From assembly GCA_003526375.1 (NCBI GenBank), contig DPDG01000011.1, positions 1 to 33,704 on the forward strand: 33,704 bases of DNA, read 5' to 3'. A program made the translations under genes and the position numbers. The stretch is from Lentisphaeria bacterium (lineage in GTDB: Bacteria > Verrucomicrobiota > Lentisphaeria > Victivallales > UBA1829). Shown here one piece after another: positions 24,443-33,014 of the stretch. How positions within the stretch are numbered: position 1 is the first letter of the stretch; the number at the start of each line of letters is the position of its first letter. The notes below the pieces were generated by a model. The model had not been told where the DNA came from. It ran no database searches and saw nothing but the letters and a program-made list of their open reading frames with translations.

Positions 24443-27400
24443 TTAAAAGTCCAGAGCCGTGGTGTCGCTGGTGCGGAGATCACGGTCGTCTTTGATTTCA
24501 TCCTTGTTCGTACCGGAATAGTTGTACTGATACCCGTTCCCGGTGGACGAGGAGTGATAACCGGAATAGGAACTGGTCGCCAGCGTAACGACATTGTCGC
24601 GCAGCGTTTCGACCTGGCTGAGGATATCGGCAATCTCCGCATTCAATTCGCCGACATTGCCGTCCACATACTCTTTGAGTTCGTCTTTCAGATTCGCAAG
24701 TTCATCGCGCAACGCCTTTTCCAGATTCACAACCGTCTCTTTGAGACCGTTGATCGCTTCCCCCTGCTGCGCGATGCTTTCGCCCTGTTTGGCAACGGTG
24801 TTCTGCAATGCCGCCACCAGTTCCTGCAGCTCCTTGATCCATTTGCGGTGCAGAGCCAGTTCTGAGGTGGAGCGCAGTTCCATCACATAACGGATGTTTT
24901 CAAGATCGTTCTGCGCCGCATAGTATTCGGAGGTCAGCGCGGAAAGCTGTTCCTCCAATGCGGAGGTGTCTTTACCCTCTTTCCTCGCCTGTTCAACGGC
25001 AAGCTGAACTCCGGCAATCTGATTGGCAAGCGAATTGACCGCGGCCTGTTTTTCCTCTTCCAGCTTCGCCAGTTCCTCATCCGTCATCATGGAGTAAGTC
25101 AGACGGTTCTCCAAAGTCTGCATCCGCTCCTGAAGCGCAGTCTGCAAAGCGGAAATCGTCTCCTCCAGAATCGCGATCCGATCGCCGAGCGCATCCTTCA
25201 AGGAGTCGCAATAAAGTTTCAGGACCACTTTGAGATTTTCGATCTCAGCAGTATTGGCGGCGTCTCCAGCCTGAATTTTTGCGATGATGTCGTCAATCGA
25301 CAGTTCGCCGACCGCTTTCAGCGCCTCCAGCTGTTTTTCCAATTCCGCGAGTTTCGCCTCCAGTTCCGCATGGGCATCGTCGGCATTTTGCCGGTTTCCC
25401 GCATCCAATGCGGCGAGTTTGTCCGAATAATCGGAACTGTTGATCGCAGCCTCCACGATGTCGCGCTTGTTCTGCAGTTCCATCAGTTCCGCCAGAAGCT
25501 CGGTCGCGCTCTTGTCCGAAAGTTGGCGAAGCTGACGGTCGATTTCCAGTATCAATTTCTGATAGGAAAGATTCGTTTCGGAGATTTTGGAGGTCAGCTC
25601 CTTTTCCAATGCCGCAATTTGGGCATAATAGAGATCGGCATTTTCCGGATCGCCGGACAGCTTCTTCTGAAGCTCAGCGATTTTATCCGCATAACTCCTG
25701 TTGAGATTGGCAATCTCATTTCTGCATTCCTGTTCCAGCAACGCTTTCTGCGTGATCAGATCCGTTTTCGTATCGCTTTCCAGATCTTCAATCTGACCTT
25801 TAACCTTCTCAATCCGCTGCTCGTATTCCTGCAAAATCACTTCCAGCCGCTCATTGAATGCCCCGGAGAGATTATCCAGCTGCGCCTGAAGTTCGGCGCG
25901 CGTTTCCTCGTCTGCGACAGTCATCTGCTCGCGCAACGCCTCCACATACGCCTCCATAGCGGCTTTCAACTCCGCATCCGCATCATCGGATTTCTGCTCC
26001 AGGGCAGCAAGCCGGGCATCGTAATCGGCCTTCAACTCTGTAATCTGGCGGTCGTAATTTTCCGTCAGGGAGTCGATCTGCTTTTGCAGATCATCGGTTG
26101 TTTTCTGCGTCGTTTCCTTGAGATAGGCAATCTGCTGTTCCAGATTTTCCTTGAGGTAGGAGATTTCCGTCTGATAGGCATTGGAGAGATTCGCCATCTC
26201 GGTTCGCAGAGCCGCTGCTTCCGCAGTCAGCGTCTGATTCAGGGAATTGATCCGGTTCTCATAATCCTGCCGCTGCAGATCAAGCGCGTTGTTCATGGAC
26301 ATTTCCAACGCAGAAAGCTTGTTCAGCGTTTCCCGGTCCGCCGCATTCAGATTCGCCTGCATGGTCGCCATCTGCTCCTCCAATGACGACTTCGCATTGG
26401 CTAAAGCTGTATCATACTGCGTCTGAAGCGTGGACATCTCTTTGCGGATCGCGGATGCTTCCGTGGAGAGTTCCTTTTCCAATGCGGAGATTTTGTTTTC
26501 ATAATCGGCGCGCAGAGCTTCGTCGGCATTGTTCATTTCCCGTTCCAGTGCGGAAATCTGACTCAGAGTCTGCTGATCCGCAGCCTCAAGGCGAGCCTGC
26601 ATGGTCGCCATCTGTTCTTCCAATGACGATTTCGCATTCGCAAGCTCGGTCTCATACCTGATCTGAAGATTGTTCATCTCCGTCCGGATTGCAGACGCTT
26701 CCATGGAGAGTTCTTTTTCCAGTAAGGCGATCTTATTTTCATAGTCGGTGCGCAAGGCGTTGTCCGCACTGTTCATCTCCTGCTGCAAAGCGGTGATGCG
26801 GTCCAGCGTTTTCTGATCTTCCGCGCTCATTTCGTTACGCAGGGCGGCAAGCTGCTGCTCCAGATTCTCCCGCAGGGTCGCATCCGCATTCTGATAGGCA
26901 TTCTGCAATGCCGCGATATTGTCGGCCAACGCGGAATCCGCCTGCTGAAGCAACGTCTGCAAGGAGGCGAGTTTCGAGGAATAGTCTGCGATCAATGCCG
27001 AGTCCGCCTCCTTGTAACCGCTGGTGACTTCGGCAATTTCCACCAGCAGATCGGCTTTCAGAGTCGAGTTTGCCGCAACCAGAGCTTCATACTTTTCCGC
27101 CAGCTCTTTGGACAATGCCGCGATATTGCCGGAATTCTGCGCAATCGCCGTCTGCAGTTCTCCCTTCAACGTCTGGAACTCGGAAAGCAGATTGGATTGC
27201 TGCGTTTGCAGAGAACTCATCTGATTCCGCAATGCGGCAATCTGATTTTCCAGCGAAGTCCGCAGATCCGAAACACTGGTTGACATTGCCGCCTGCAGCG
27301 CATTGATCTGATTCTGAATCGTTGTCGCCAGCTGGGCATCCGCCGCCTGATATGCCGTCTGGAGTTCGGTGATGTAAGACGCGAGCTCACTGCGGATCGC

Positions 27401-27796
27401 ATCGTCGGAAGCCGAAAGAATCGACTGCATCTCCGAAATGTAGGAAAAGAGCGAGTTGATCAGGGTATAAACGCCGTCATCTGTTCCGGTTGTAATGTTG
27501 ATGTCGATGTTGCTTCCGCCGGAAGAATCGCCGCCGGTCACGGGAGGCGTAACCTCTCCGCCGGAACCACCGTCATCGACTCCGTAAACGACAATATAAG
27601 CGGAGGCGATCGTCACGCCTGTTGTCGTCGTTGTTGAATTATTACTTCCCCCATCATAAGTAGGTGCGCGCATGATCCCGGAAGATGCCGGTAACGTACC
27701 GTTCTGTGCATAGTATTTCAGATCGGAAAAAGTCTGGGCTTCCGTGTCAGCCCAGTTACTTCGGTACAATGCGTAGGTGACGCTGTGCACGGTCAC
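24443..27796 (-). CDS. Giant coiled-coil protein, 3' part (frame-disrupted)
   Basis: This 1117-residue reading frame is mostly continuous coiled coil. Residues 1-60 complete a beta-rich N-terminal domain that begins in the upstream frame (27756-28178). A Gly/Ser/Thr-rich linker spans about 55-105, the coiled coil about 105-1060, and a polar Ser/Tyr/Gly-rich tail ends the protein. In the coil, three consecutive units of exactly 80 residues (DNA 26866-26147) share SLEEQMATMQ- and DYENKI-type motifs. The GTG at 27796 has no ribosome-binding site. The frame stays readable upstream of it as PYVSVSQD back to a stop, so the true start is the signal peptide of the upstream frame. Intact, the protein would be near 1250 residues, exported and fibre-like, and could be a stalk, adhesin or surface layer linked to the T4SS. 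Confidence 0.8.
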   Translation of the reverse strand: MTVHSVTYALYRSNWADTEAQTFSDLKYYAQNGTLPASSGIMRAPTYDGGSNNSTTTTTGVTIASAYIVVYGVDDGGSGGEVTPPVTGGDSSGGSNIDINITTGTDDGVYTLINSLFSYISEMQSILSASDDAIRSELASYITELQTAYQAADAQLATTIQNQINALQAAMSTSVSDLRTSLENQIAALRNQMSSLQTQQSNLLSEFQTLKGELQTAIAQNSGNIAALSKELAEKYEALVAANSTLKADLLVEIAEVTSGYKEADSALIADYSSKLASLQTLLQQADSALADNIAALQNAYQNADATLRENLEQQLAALRNEMSAEDQKTLDRITALQQEMNSADNALRTDYENKIALLEKELSMEASAIRTEMNNLQIRYETELANAKSSLEEQMATMQARLEAADQQTLSQISALEREMNNADEALRADYENKISALEKELSTEASAIRKEMSTLQTQYDTALANAKSSLEEQMATMQANLNAADRETLNKLSALEMSMNNALDLQRQDYENRINSLNQTLTAEAAALRTEMANLSNAYQTEISYLKENLEQQIAYLKETTQKTTDDLQKQIDSLTENYDRQITELKADYDARLAALEQKSDDADAELKAAMEAYVEALREQMTVADEETRAELQAQLDNLSGAFNERLEVILQEYEQRIEKVKGQIEDLESDTKTDLITQKALLEQECRNEIANLNRSYADKIAELQKKLSGDPENADLYYAQIAALEKELTSKISETNLSYQKLILEIDRQLRQLSDKSATELLAELMELQNKRDIVEAAINSSDYSDKLAALDAGNRQNADDAHAELEAKLAELEKQLEALKAVGELSIDDIIAKIQAGDAANTAEIENLKVVLKLYCDSLKDALGDRIAILEETISALQTALQERMQTLENRLTYSMMTDEELAKLEEEKQAAVNSLANQIAGVQLAVEQARKEGKDTSALEEQLSALTSEYYAAQNDLENIRYVMELRSTSELALHRKWIKELQELVAALQNTVAKQGESIAQQGEAINGLKETVVNLEKALRDELANLKDELKEYVDGNVGELNAEIADILSQVETLRDNVVTLATSSYSGYHSSSTGNGYQYNYSGTNKDEIKDDRDLRTSDTTALDF
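26147..26866 (-). repeat. Three tandem 240-bp units within the coiled-coil gene
   Basis: Units 26866-26627, 26626-26387 and 26386-26147 each encode 80 residues. The second and third begin with the same SLEEQMATMQ stretch; their DNA agrees closely, for example ATGGTCGCCA at 26361 and 26601, exactly 240 bp apart. The first unit has diverged at its start but keeps DYENKI and EKELSxEASAIR. Confidence 0.75.
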
Positions 27797-28178
27797 ATCC
27801 TGCGATACACTTACGTACGGTATAGCTTCCCCTTTCCAGAGAACTCAATGACTTGTTTCCCCCGACGTAGGATGTTCCGGAGGGAGTTCCGAGCGTAAAA
27901 TTGAATGCTCCATAGCTTCGCCAGCTTTTCTTCACATACGCATAATCCTGATTGATATAAGGCTCTTCAATCGTCACCGGACTGGAATTGCTTGAAGTCG
28001 CCGTCGCTACAAACTGTCCCTCTTTCCCTGCATACTCTTCCGGAATAACGATGTAGGTAGGATTGGTTCCCGCCGTACCGGAAACCGTGACGCTTCCGGC
28101 GAATGCCAGCCCGCCGGCGGAGAGAAGGAATCCTGCCAGAAATCCTTTCAATGTGAATTTCATGTTGTGTCGTTTCAT
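27756..28178 (-). CDS. Giant coiled-coil protein, 5' part with signal peptide (frame-disrupted)
   Basis: This 140-residue frame starts at the ATG at 28178 behind AAGGAG and overlaps the VirB4 stop by 4 nt. It has a signal peptide (FTLKGFLAGFLLSAGGLAFA, residues 8-27) and a Ser/Thr/Gly-rich beta domain (about 28-110). The last 25 residues, Cys- and Arg-rich, look out of frame, while the other frame over the same DNA reads naturally into the 1117-residue coil. A shift of +1 between about 27812 and 27850 joins the two. Candidate sites are a run of four G (27829-27832, minus strand) and the quasi-duplication GTACGTA (27818-27812). A sequencing error, a real mutation or programmed slippage are all possible. 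Confidence 0.75.
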   Translation of the reverse strand: MKRHNMKFTLKGFLAGFLLSAGGLAFAGSVTVSGTAGTNPTYIVIPEEYAGKEGQFVATATSSNSSPVTIEEPYINQDYAYVKKSWRSYGAFNFTLGTPSGTSYVGGNKSLSSLERGSYTVRKCIAGCDRAQRHLRIVPK

Positions 28179-31147
28179 GTGTTTTGCTCCTTGTTTGAGT
28201 TAAAGGTTTCAAGTTCCTGTTGGGTTCGTTTGGGAATTTCCGGTGGACGGAATCCCGCATTTTGCAGACTCAGCCGGATCAGTTCTTCATGTAAAACATC
28301 CAGACGGGAGAAATCCCTGCTGTTCAGCATCTCCCGCAATAACTTCAAGGCTGGATTGCTGATTCTCTGCCGGTTCTCATATTCAATGAGAAGCTGTCCC
28401 TCATCCAGTTCCGGATAAAGAATCCGCAGCCGCCGCAGTTCCTCTTCCCGTTTGGAAAATGCCTCTCCGCTGGTCGAGGCAACTGCAATCGTCAGTGGAG
28501 AAGCGTAATGCCGGACCACCCCCACCAACGGATATTCCCCGTTGTCGATGTAGTAGAGGTACGAAGAATATTTTCGACCGGGAATATGCTCCGGCGCGGG
28601 AAAATTCATCACGGCATTGGCCGCATCGTCGGACAGCGCGATAAAGCGCCGGAAAAACTCCATATTCCCCTTGTCCTTGTTCTTCAGAAGATAATACTGC
28701 TTGCTCTGTCCCATGATGATGGTCGCCAGATCGGAGCCTTCCTTGTCCTGCACCATGAGCTGACCGGCTTCCTGTGTGATCGTCCAGCTCCGGCAGTTGC
28801 TCTTGCGCAGCTGGGCGTAGGAACGTTTCACAAAGCCGCTCGCTCCTGGAACAGAGGCGATGATTCGCGGCATCTCCTCATACAGAAAGAGTTTCAGCAG
28901 CTTGCGCGGCATATTGATGATCTGCTGCTGTGCAAGGTTGCTGATCACCATGCCGACCATCGCCCGGATGTTCTGCGACACGTTTGCCATCTTGCCGATT
29001 TCAAAATGCAGCAGCCGCGCTCCGAGATTGATGTTGGTCACGCCGTCGAAAAGAGCGCCACGTCCGGACTCCACCGCATACTGCGCCAGCCGTGTGGCGA
29101 TCCGGTTGGTATCCTCCCGGCGATGCGTCGGATCGGGCGTCGATCGGATCATCTCCACCAGCTGAGAGTGATACGGCATATCCTCCGGTTTCATATAGGC
29201 GTAGGAAATGTCCCGGAGCAGAGAACCATTCTCCACGATACATTCCGTGATCTTGCCACTCGGAATATCATGATAATAGTTCAGAATCTGCTGTTCGGGC
29301 ACAGTGAGACTCTCCGGTGATTTGGCAAGCGCTTCCTTCAACGCCGCATAACAGTCGAACTGCGTATTGCTTCCCGCAGGCTGCTGCGGAAGCATCCACT
29401 CCATCGTCAGGGCAATCCGGGCGATTTCGCTCCGCAGTTCCGTATGGTGGTTCCACCACTCCTGCCACGAGGCATCATAAAGACGGATCACATAATGCGA
29501 CAAGATCGCCGCCCGGTCCTGAATGATTTCGTCGTCCTGCGACTGGCCGCACATCACCGTTGCGAAATTCGTTGCAAAATCCGTCTGATTGGCGGTGAGC
29601 GGAGAACCGCAGGTGTCGAAATAATTCAGCGTCAGATTGCTGTTGAGGTCGATTTCGATATACTCTCCGCCGACGATCCGGGTGAACATCAGGTAGGATG
29701 CCCCTTCCTCAATAATCACAACCTTGCTGTAAAACGGATATGTTTGCAGCAGTTCACCGAGCGTGTTGACCGATTTCCCGGAACCTGTCTGTCCGAACGT
29801 GGCGGCATGCTGCGGAGAGCCGCCGTAAAATCCGTTGACACAAACAAGATTATGGTGATCGCCCTGAAAAATCGCCTGAAAATCGTCCTCGCAGCCGACG
29901 AACGTCGAATTAAACGGAATCATCGCCGCAAAGGACCGGTGCAGTGTAAACAGCGGGTCCCATTTTCTGTAGTAGAGATTGCCGGGAAGCGTTTTCAGAA
30001 ACTGCGCTTCCACTTGAACCGTCAGATCGTGCATCATCATGCCGCATTGCAGATTGGTCGCCACCAGCCGGAGTTGCTCCGTCTCCTGCTGAAGTTCCTC
30101 CAGATTCCGGTTCCAGACATGGATCAGATATTCCGCCTCAAACGGCACATCTTCTCCCGCTCCCATCCGGTAAATCATTTTTCCGAACGCATCGACTTCG
30201 GAACGGTAGGCAATCGCCGAGGGATCGGCTTCCAGATCACGCTGCGCCGAAGCCTGGCGTGATTCCAGCTTCTCGATGGTCTTGGACTTGTTCAGCGGAC
30301 GCAGATTCACCGTGACCGAAAAATTCGTCACGTTTGTTTCCAGCAGGACATTGCCGTAAAACGGCGTCAGGTCGAAGCCCGGAAGCTGCCGCATGACCAG
30401 AATGTTGTGATACATTCCGTCTCCGTACATCCCGTAATGTCGTTCGGAAGCGGTCTCCTGTTCCCGGTCCTGTTCCGCATGATCCTGACCGCTGAACTCA
30501 TTCCGGTAAATATCGCTGAAATTCGGACTGAAAATCTTCCCGTAATCAATCTCTTCCGCCGCAAGCGACTTGTTCACCGCCCCGAAAAACTCGGCGAACA
30601 GTTCAACTGCCGTGAGTTTGTGGATCGGAAAGCTGAATGCGCTTTTCAAAAGCAGATATTCCGACTCGAAACAGGCGGAAACCCGTTCCTTGAACAGTTG
30701 CATCGCCTTTTCCGACTCCACGTTCAGAGCTCCGGATATGAAATCCTTTGCCGGACGCGAAATGTAAACGGTCAGATGCTCCCGCCAGAGTTCATGAGCA
30801 TCCATCTGACGCCGAAGCTCGGCGGCGGTCTGCTTTCTGAACTCACGACAGAACGGCACACTCGCCAAACGTTCCGTATCGGATTCGTATTTTTCCAGAA
30901 TCTTCCGGTAATTCGAGTCCTTGGTGTAGCGGAACTGAAGCCGTTTTGAAGCGTCGAACCGCGACAGATACGATTGCAGGTGCGTATACAGCTCGTTCTT
31001 CTGCGGCCAGCCGGCGTTGGAGAGATTCGGTACATCCAGCCGGAAGCCTTTGGCGATATATCCGGCTGCGTTCAGTTCGCCGTAGACGAAGAACGCATTT
31101 TCCGGCGGATCGGTTTCAATGATATAGCCATTCGGATAACGGATCAT
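28175..31147 (-). CDS. virB4: VirB4/TraC-like T4SS ATPase
   Basis: This 990-residue ATPase is somewhat longer than the usual 800-900. The N-terminal half (about 1-430) is the CagE/TrbE/VirB4 region. Walker A GQTGSGKS is near residues 450-460 with VVIIEEGASYLM shortly after. The second half carries a large helical insertion, Walker B LFLYEEMPRIIA near 755 and the sensor-like SWTITQEAGQL segment near 780. VirB4 powers pilus assembly and substrate entry at the base of the channel. GAGGG lies 4-5 nt before the ATG; the gene overlaps both neighbours by 4 nt (VirB3 before, the coiled-coil protein after). No VirB11 gene accompanies it. Confidence 0.95.
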   Translation of the reverse strand: MIRYPNGYIIETDPPENAFFVYGELNAAGYIAKGFRLDVPNLSNAGWPQKNELYTHLQSYLSRFDASKRLQFRYTKDSNYRKILEKYESDTERLASVPFCREFRKQTAAELRRQMDAHELWREHLTVYISRPAKDFISGALNVESEKAMQLFKERVSACFESEYLLLKSAFSFPIHKLTAVELFAEFFGAVNKSLAAEEIDYGKIFSPNFSDIYRNEFSGQDHAEQDREQETASERHYGMYGDGMYHNILVMRQLPGFDLTPFYGNVLLETNVTNFSVTVNLRPLNKSKTIEKLESRQASAQRDLEADPSAIAYRSEVDAFGKMIYRMGAGEDVPFEAEYLIHVWNRNLEELQQETEQLRLVATNLQCGMMMHDLTVQVEAQFLKTLPGNLYYRKWDPLFTLHRSFAAMIPFNSTFVGCEDDFQAIFQGDHHNLVCVNGFYGGSPQHAATFGQTGSGKSVNTLGELLQTYPFYSKVVIIEEGASYLMFTRIVGGEYIEIDLNSNLTLNYFDTCGSPLTANQTDFATNFATVMCGQSQDDEIIQDRAAILSHYVIRLYDASWQEWWNHHTELRSEIARIALTMEWMLPQQPAGSNTQFDCYAALKEALAKSPESLTVPEQQILNYYHDIPSGKITECIVENGSLLRDISYAYMKPEDMPYHSQLVEMIRSTPDPTHRREDTNRIATRLAQYAVESGRGALFDGVTNINLGARLLHFEIGKMANVSQNIRAMVGMVISNLAQQQIINMPRKLLKLFLYEEMPRIIASVPGASGFVKRSYAQLRKSNCRSWTITQEAGQLMVQDKEGSDLATIIMGQSKQYYLLKNKDKGNMEFFRRFIALSDDAANAVMNFPAPEHIPGRKYSSYLYYIDNGEYPLVGVVRHYASPLTIAVASTSGEAFSKREEELRRLRILYPELDEGQLLIEYENRQRISNPALKLLREMLNSRDFSRLDVLHEELIRLSLQNAGFRPPEIPKRTQQELETFNSNKEQNT

Positions 31148-31485
31148 TTTACCCTCGCTTTCAGGCGGATTGTCTTTCGGGTGTCAAGCTGCAGAGCCGT
31201 TCCGAACAGGCTGTTGAGCCAGTAGTCGAAATAGTAGCGCGGCTTCTCCCTGACGAACCGGAAATAGAACCAGACGGACGCCGCCAGCGGAATCCATGAT
31301 ACGGCGACGGCCAGTATTGCCGAGGCATCCATCAGTGCGAAAAAAAGGAAAACCGCTCCGATGATGCCGCCGAAAATGATGTAGATCGCATCGCCGCGCA
31401 CTTTCAGGTTCCGCGACAGACGGAACTGCGATGCCGGTATCTGCGCCGGATTCCGGGGAATGGCAAGAGGTGCTTCTTCCGTCAT
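31144..31485 (-). CDS. virB3: VirB3-like inner-membrane protein
   Basis: This 113-residue protein starts at the ATG at 31485, with GAGG 7 nt upstream; an earlier in-frame start lies inside the pilin gene. Two adjacent hydrophobic helices (AIYIIFGGIIGAVFLFFALM and AILAVAVSWIPLAASVWFYF) form a hairpin, followed by REKPRYYFDYWLN, the Arg/Tyr-rich motif after the helices in VirB3 proteins. VirB3 works with VirB4 in assembly of the pilus and inner-membrane complex. Its position directly before virB4, with a 4-nt overlap, is as in most T4SS operons. Confidence 0.85.
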   Translation of the reverse strand: MTEEAPLAIPRNPAQIPASQFRLSRNLKVRGDAIYIIFGGIIGAVFLFFALMDASAILAVAVSWIPLAASVWFYFRFVREKPRYYFDYWLNSLFGTALQLDTRKTIRLKARVK

Positions 31486-31492
31486 ATCAGCC

Positions 31493-31909
31493 TCACAGTC
31501 CGCTGGAAGCATTCAGCGAAATGCCGAGCGTTTTGTTGAAAATGTACAGCACAATCGCGAACAGCACCGGAATCAGGATCGTCCCGATCAGTTGTGCTTT
31601 CGCGTTTGCCGCATCGTTTTTGAATGCGAATCCGGTCGAAATCCCCATGATCAGCGTAAAGATCAGACCGATGGCCATGATGATCCACTGCACATAGCCG
31701 AGTCCCGAAGAAGCGTCAATGCCGGTGTTGACCGCCCATGCCCGGCACATGGTAGCATAGGTCGCCAGAAAACCGGCCAGCTTTTTGGATTTCAACAACG
31801 GGTACAGCGGTTCAAAACCGTCCTGAATAAACGGCATTTGCAGCAGGTTCACAAGTCCGCAGAGTTTGTTGGCAAGGATTGCCTGCATTCTGAAAAATTG
31901 CATTTTCAT
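31493..31909 (-). CDS. virB2: VirB2-like pilin
   Basis: This protein has 138 residues from the ATG at 31909, chosen because AAGG precedes it and the upstream in-frame extension runs through the putative promoter and operator. The C-terminal two thirds contain two hydrophobic helices (YVQWIIMAIGLIFTLIMGIS and IGTILIPVLFAIVLYIF) joined by a short Lys/Asn/Ala-rich loop (FKNDAANAKAQ), the standard VirB2 hairpin. The N-terminal 45 residues are amphipathic and lack a clear cleavable signal peptide, which is unusual. It is the first gene of the operon, 7 nt before virB3. VirB2 polymerises into the pilus. Confidence 0.7.
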   Translation of the reverse strand: MKMQFFRMQAILANKLCGLVNLLQMPFIQDGFEPLYPLLKSKKLAGFLATYATMCRAWAVNTGIDASSGLGYVQWIIMAIGLIFTLIMGISTGFAFKNDAANAKAQLIGTILIPVLFAIVLYIFNKTLGISLNASSGL

Positions 31910-31937
31910 GATAATGGCCTTTCTGATTTTGAATTGT

Positions 31938-31954
31938 TCTGCGACCATCGCAGA
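31938..31954. promoter_or_regulatory. Perfect inverted repeat at the start of the T4SS transcript
   Basis: TCTGCGA, CCA, TCGCAGA is a perfect 7-bp inverted repeat with a 3-nt centre. It lies just after the predicted -10 box of the operon and ends about 28 nt before the pilin start. It could be a repressor operator over +1, for example for the XRE protein encoded next door, or a hairpin at the 5' end of the mRNA. Confidence 0.45.
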
Positions 31955-31962
31955 CATTATCT

Positions 31963-31991
31963 AAAATACGCCGAAAAATAAGCTCTTTCAA
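31963..31991 (-). promoter_or_regulatory. Predicted promoter of the T4SS operon
   Basis: On the minus strand TTGAAA (31991-31986) is followed after 17 nt by TATTTT (31968-31963). Transcription would begin near 31956, about 47 nt before the pilin start codon. This is the best sigma70-like match in the gap and the only obvious one for the 25-kb operon; hexamers are by eye. Confidence 0.45.
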
Positions 31992-32050
31992 TAATAGTTT
32001 CTACATTGCAAGTTATTAACTATAAAGATATTGCATCGTAAATATACAAC

Positions 32051-32263
32051 AAAAAGCATGCACGAGGTGTTGCAGGATATGTGGCTTGTTCAATCAAAAA
32101 TCAGACCGTAAAAAGCATGGCTCATTGAGGTTATCCAGATATTTCGGAACAATACGGAACTGTGGTCTCTTGAGTAAAAAATCCAGACTGAAATTTTTGT
32201 ATGTGAAAATAGAGAGATACGGCACTACAAAAAAATTCGATTTTTTTGTTTTTGTCTGGATTT
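32051..32263. repeat. Repeat-rich intergenic stretch (candidate cis-acting region)
   Basis: The gap of about 560 bp between the pilin and the XRE gene is AT-rich and holds several short repeats: AAAAAGCATG twice (32051-32060, 32110-32119), CGGAAC twice 10 bp apart (32145, 32155), a perfect 10-bp inverted repeat AAATCCAGAC/GTCTGGATTT (32179-32188, 32254-32263), and within its 65-nt spacer an A-run/T-run palindrome (about 32229-32247). No gene is seen. An oriT, a replication origin or a complex promoter region are possible; none is proven. Confidence 0.35.
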
Positions 32264-32466
32264 GAAGCTTTCCCGGACAATACAGAAATCAAACAATTGA
32301 AAAATTTTTCCTATAGAATAAAGTGTTCAATAAAAAGGATAATCACTTATGAAAAGAGGTTGAAGATACTATTAAATATTTGACTATTCTTGTTGTTGAA
32401 ACCTGTCATGCAAGCGGTTCGTGGGACTTTGAGCCTCGGCATGATGGCTCTGAAAGGAGTTTTATC

Positions 32467-32877
32467 ATGCAGGATATAGCAATCGCTATCGGTGAGAAGA
32501 TACACGAGCTGATTATTCTCGAAATCCGGAGAATACATAGGGAGGTGATGTCGCAACAGGAAGAAATCAAACATCGACTGGAGGCTTTGGAAAAATCTCC
32601 TCCATGTCGGGAAGGCTCTTCTACCATTTGCTGTCAATCTCGTCAAATCAGAATGAAAGGAGCCAATATTATAGCCATCCGTAAGCGGCTGCGGCTGTCA
32701 CAAGCCGCTTTTGCCCGATTGCTGAACGTTGACAGAGCGAGTCTTTACAAATGGGAACATGGTAAAGTGGCTCCTTCCCCTGCAACGGCGGCACGAATCG
32801 TGGAATATCGCGGCATGGGCAGGAAAGTTTTGCGGAAAAAACTTCAGGAACTTGAAGAAAAAATGTGGAACAGCTGA
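32467..32877 (+). CDS. XRE-family helix-turn-helix regulator
   Basis: This 136-residue protein starts at the ATG at 32467, with AAAGGAG 8 nt upstream; an earlier in-frame ATG has no such site. The N-terminal 45 residues are a charged helix likely to dimerise, followed by a Cys-containing linker (PPC, ICC). Residues about 70-118 are a Cro/C1-type HTH (AIRKRLRLSQAAFARLL, VDRASLYKWEHG), and the end GMGRKVLRKKLQEL is common in small regulators of this group. It is divergent from the T4SS operon, with about 550 bp between, and is the natural candidate to control it, perhaps through the palindrome at 31938. Whether it belongs to the element is not shown. Confidence 0.85.
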   Translation: MQDIAIAIGEKIHELIILEIRRIHREVMSQQEEIKHRLEALEKSPPCREGSSTICCQSRQIRMKGANIIAIRKRLRLSQAAFARLLNVDRASLYKWEHGKVAPSPATAARIVEYRGMGRKVLRKKLQELEEKMWNS

Positions 32878-33014
32878 ATTTGCAATAACCAGTCATTTTT
32901 AACTGGAGCTGTCATGTCGGGGCGCCATGAAAATCAGTTGTTCCTGTTTTTTGCAGCCTGTTCGTAAATAAAAGAATGAAATAGGCAATCAATGAAATAC
33001 TGTGAAGAAGATTG

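Noticed and set aside
25370..26386. A 338-codon open frame on the plus strand opposite the coiled-coil gene.
   Set aside because: It is antisense to a strongly patterned coiled-coil gene; its Ile/Leu/Arg/Phe-rich protein is the expected shadow of Glu/Lys/Gln codons, and it has no ribosome-binding site.
26147..26866. Tandem repeats as a CRISPR or minisatellite array.
   Set aside because: The 240-bp units are coding, in frame, and contain no spacer-repeat structure; no CRISPR array was seen anywhere in the window.
32229..32247. A-run/T-run palindrome as an intrinsic terminator.
   Set aside because: It has almost no GC pairs, lies about 300 nt from any gene end and follows no stop codon on either strand.
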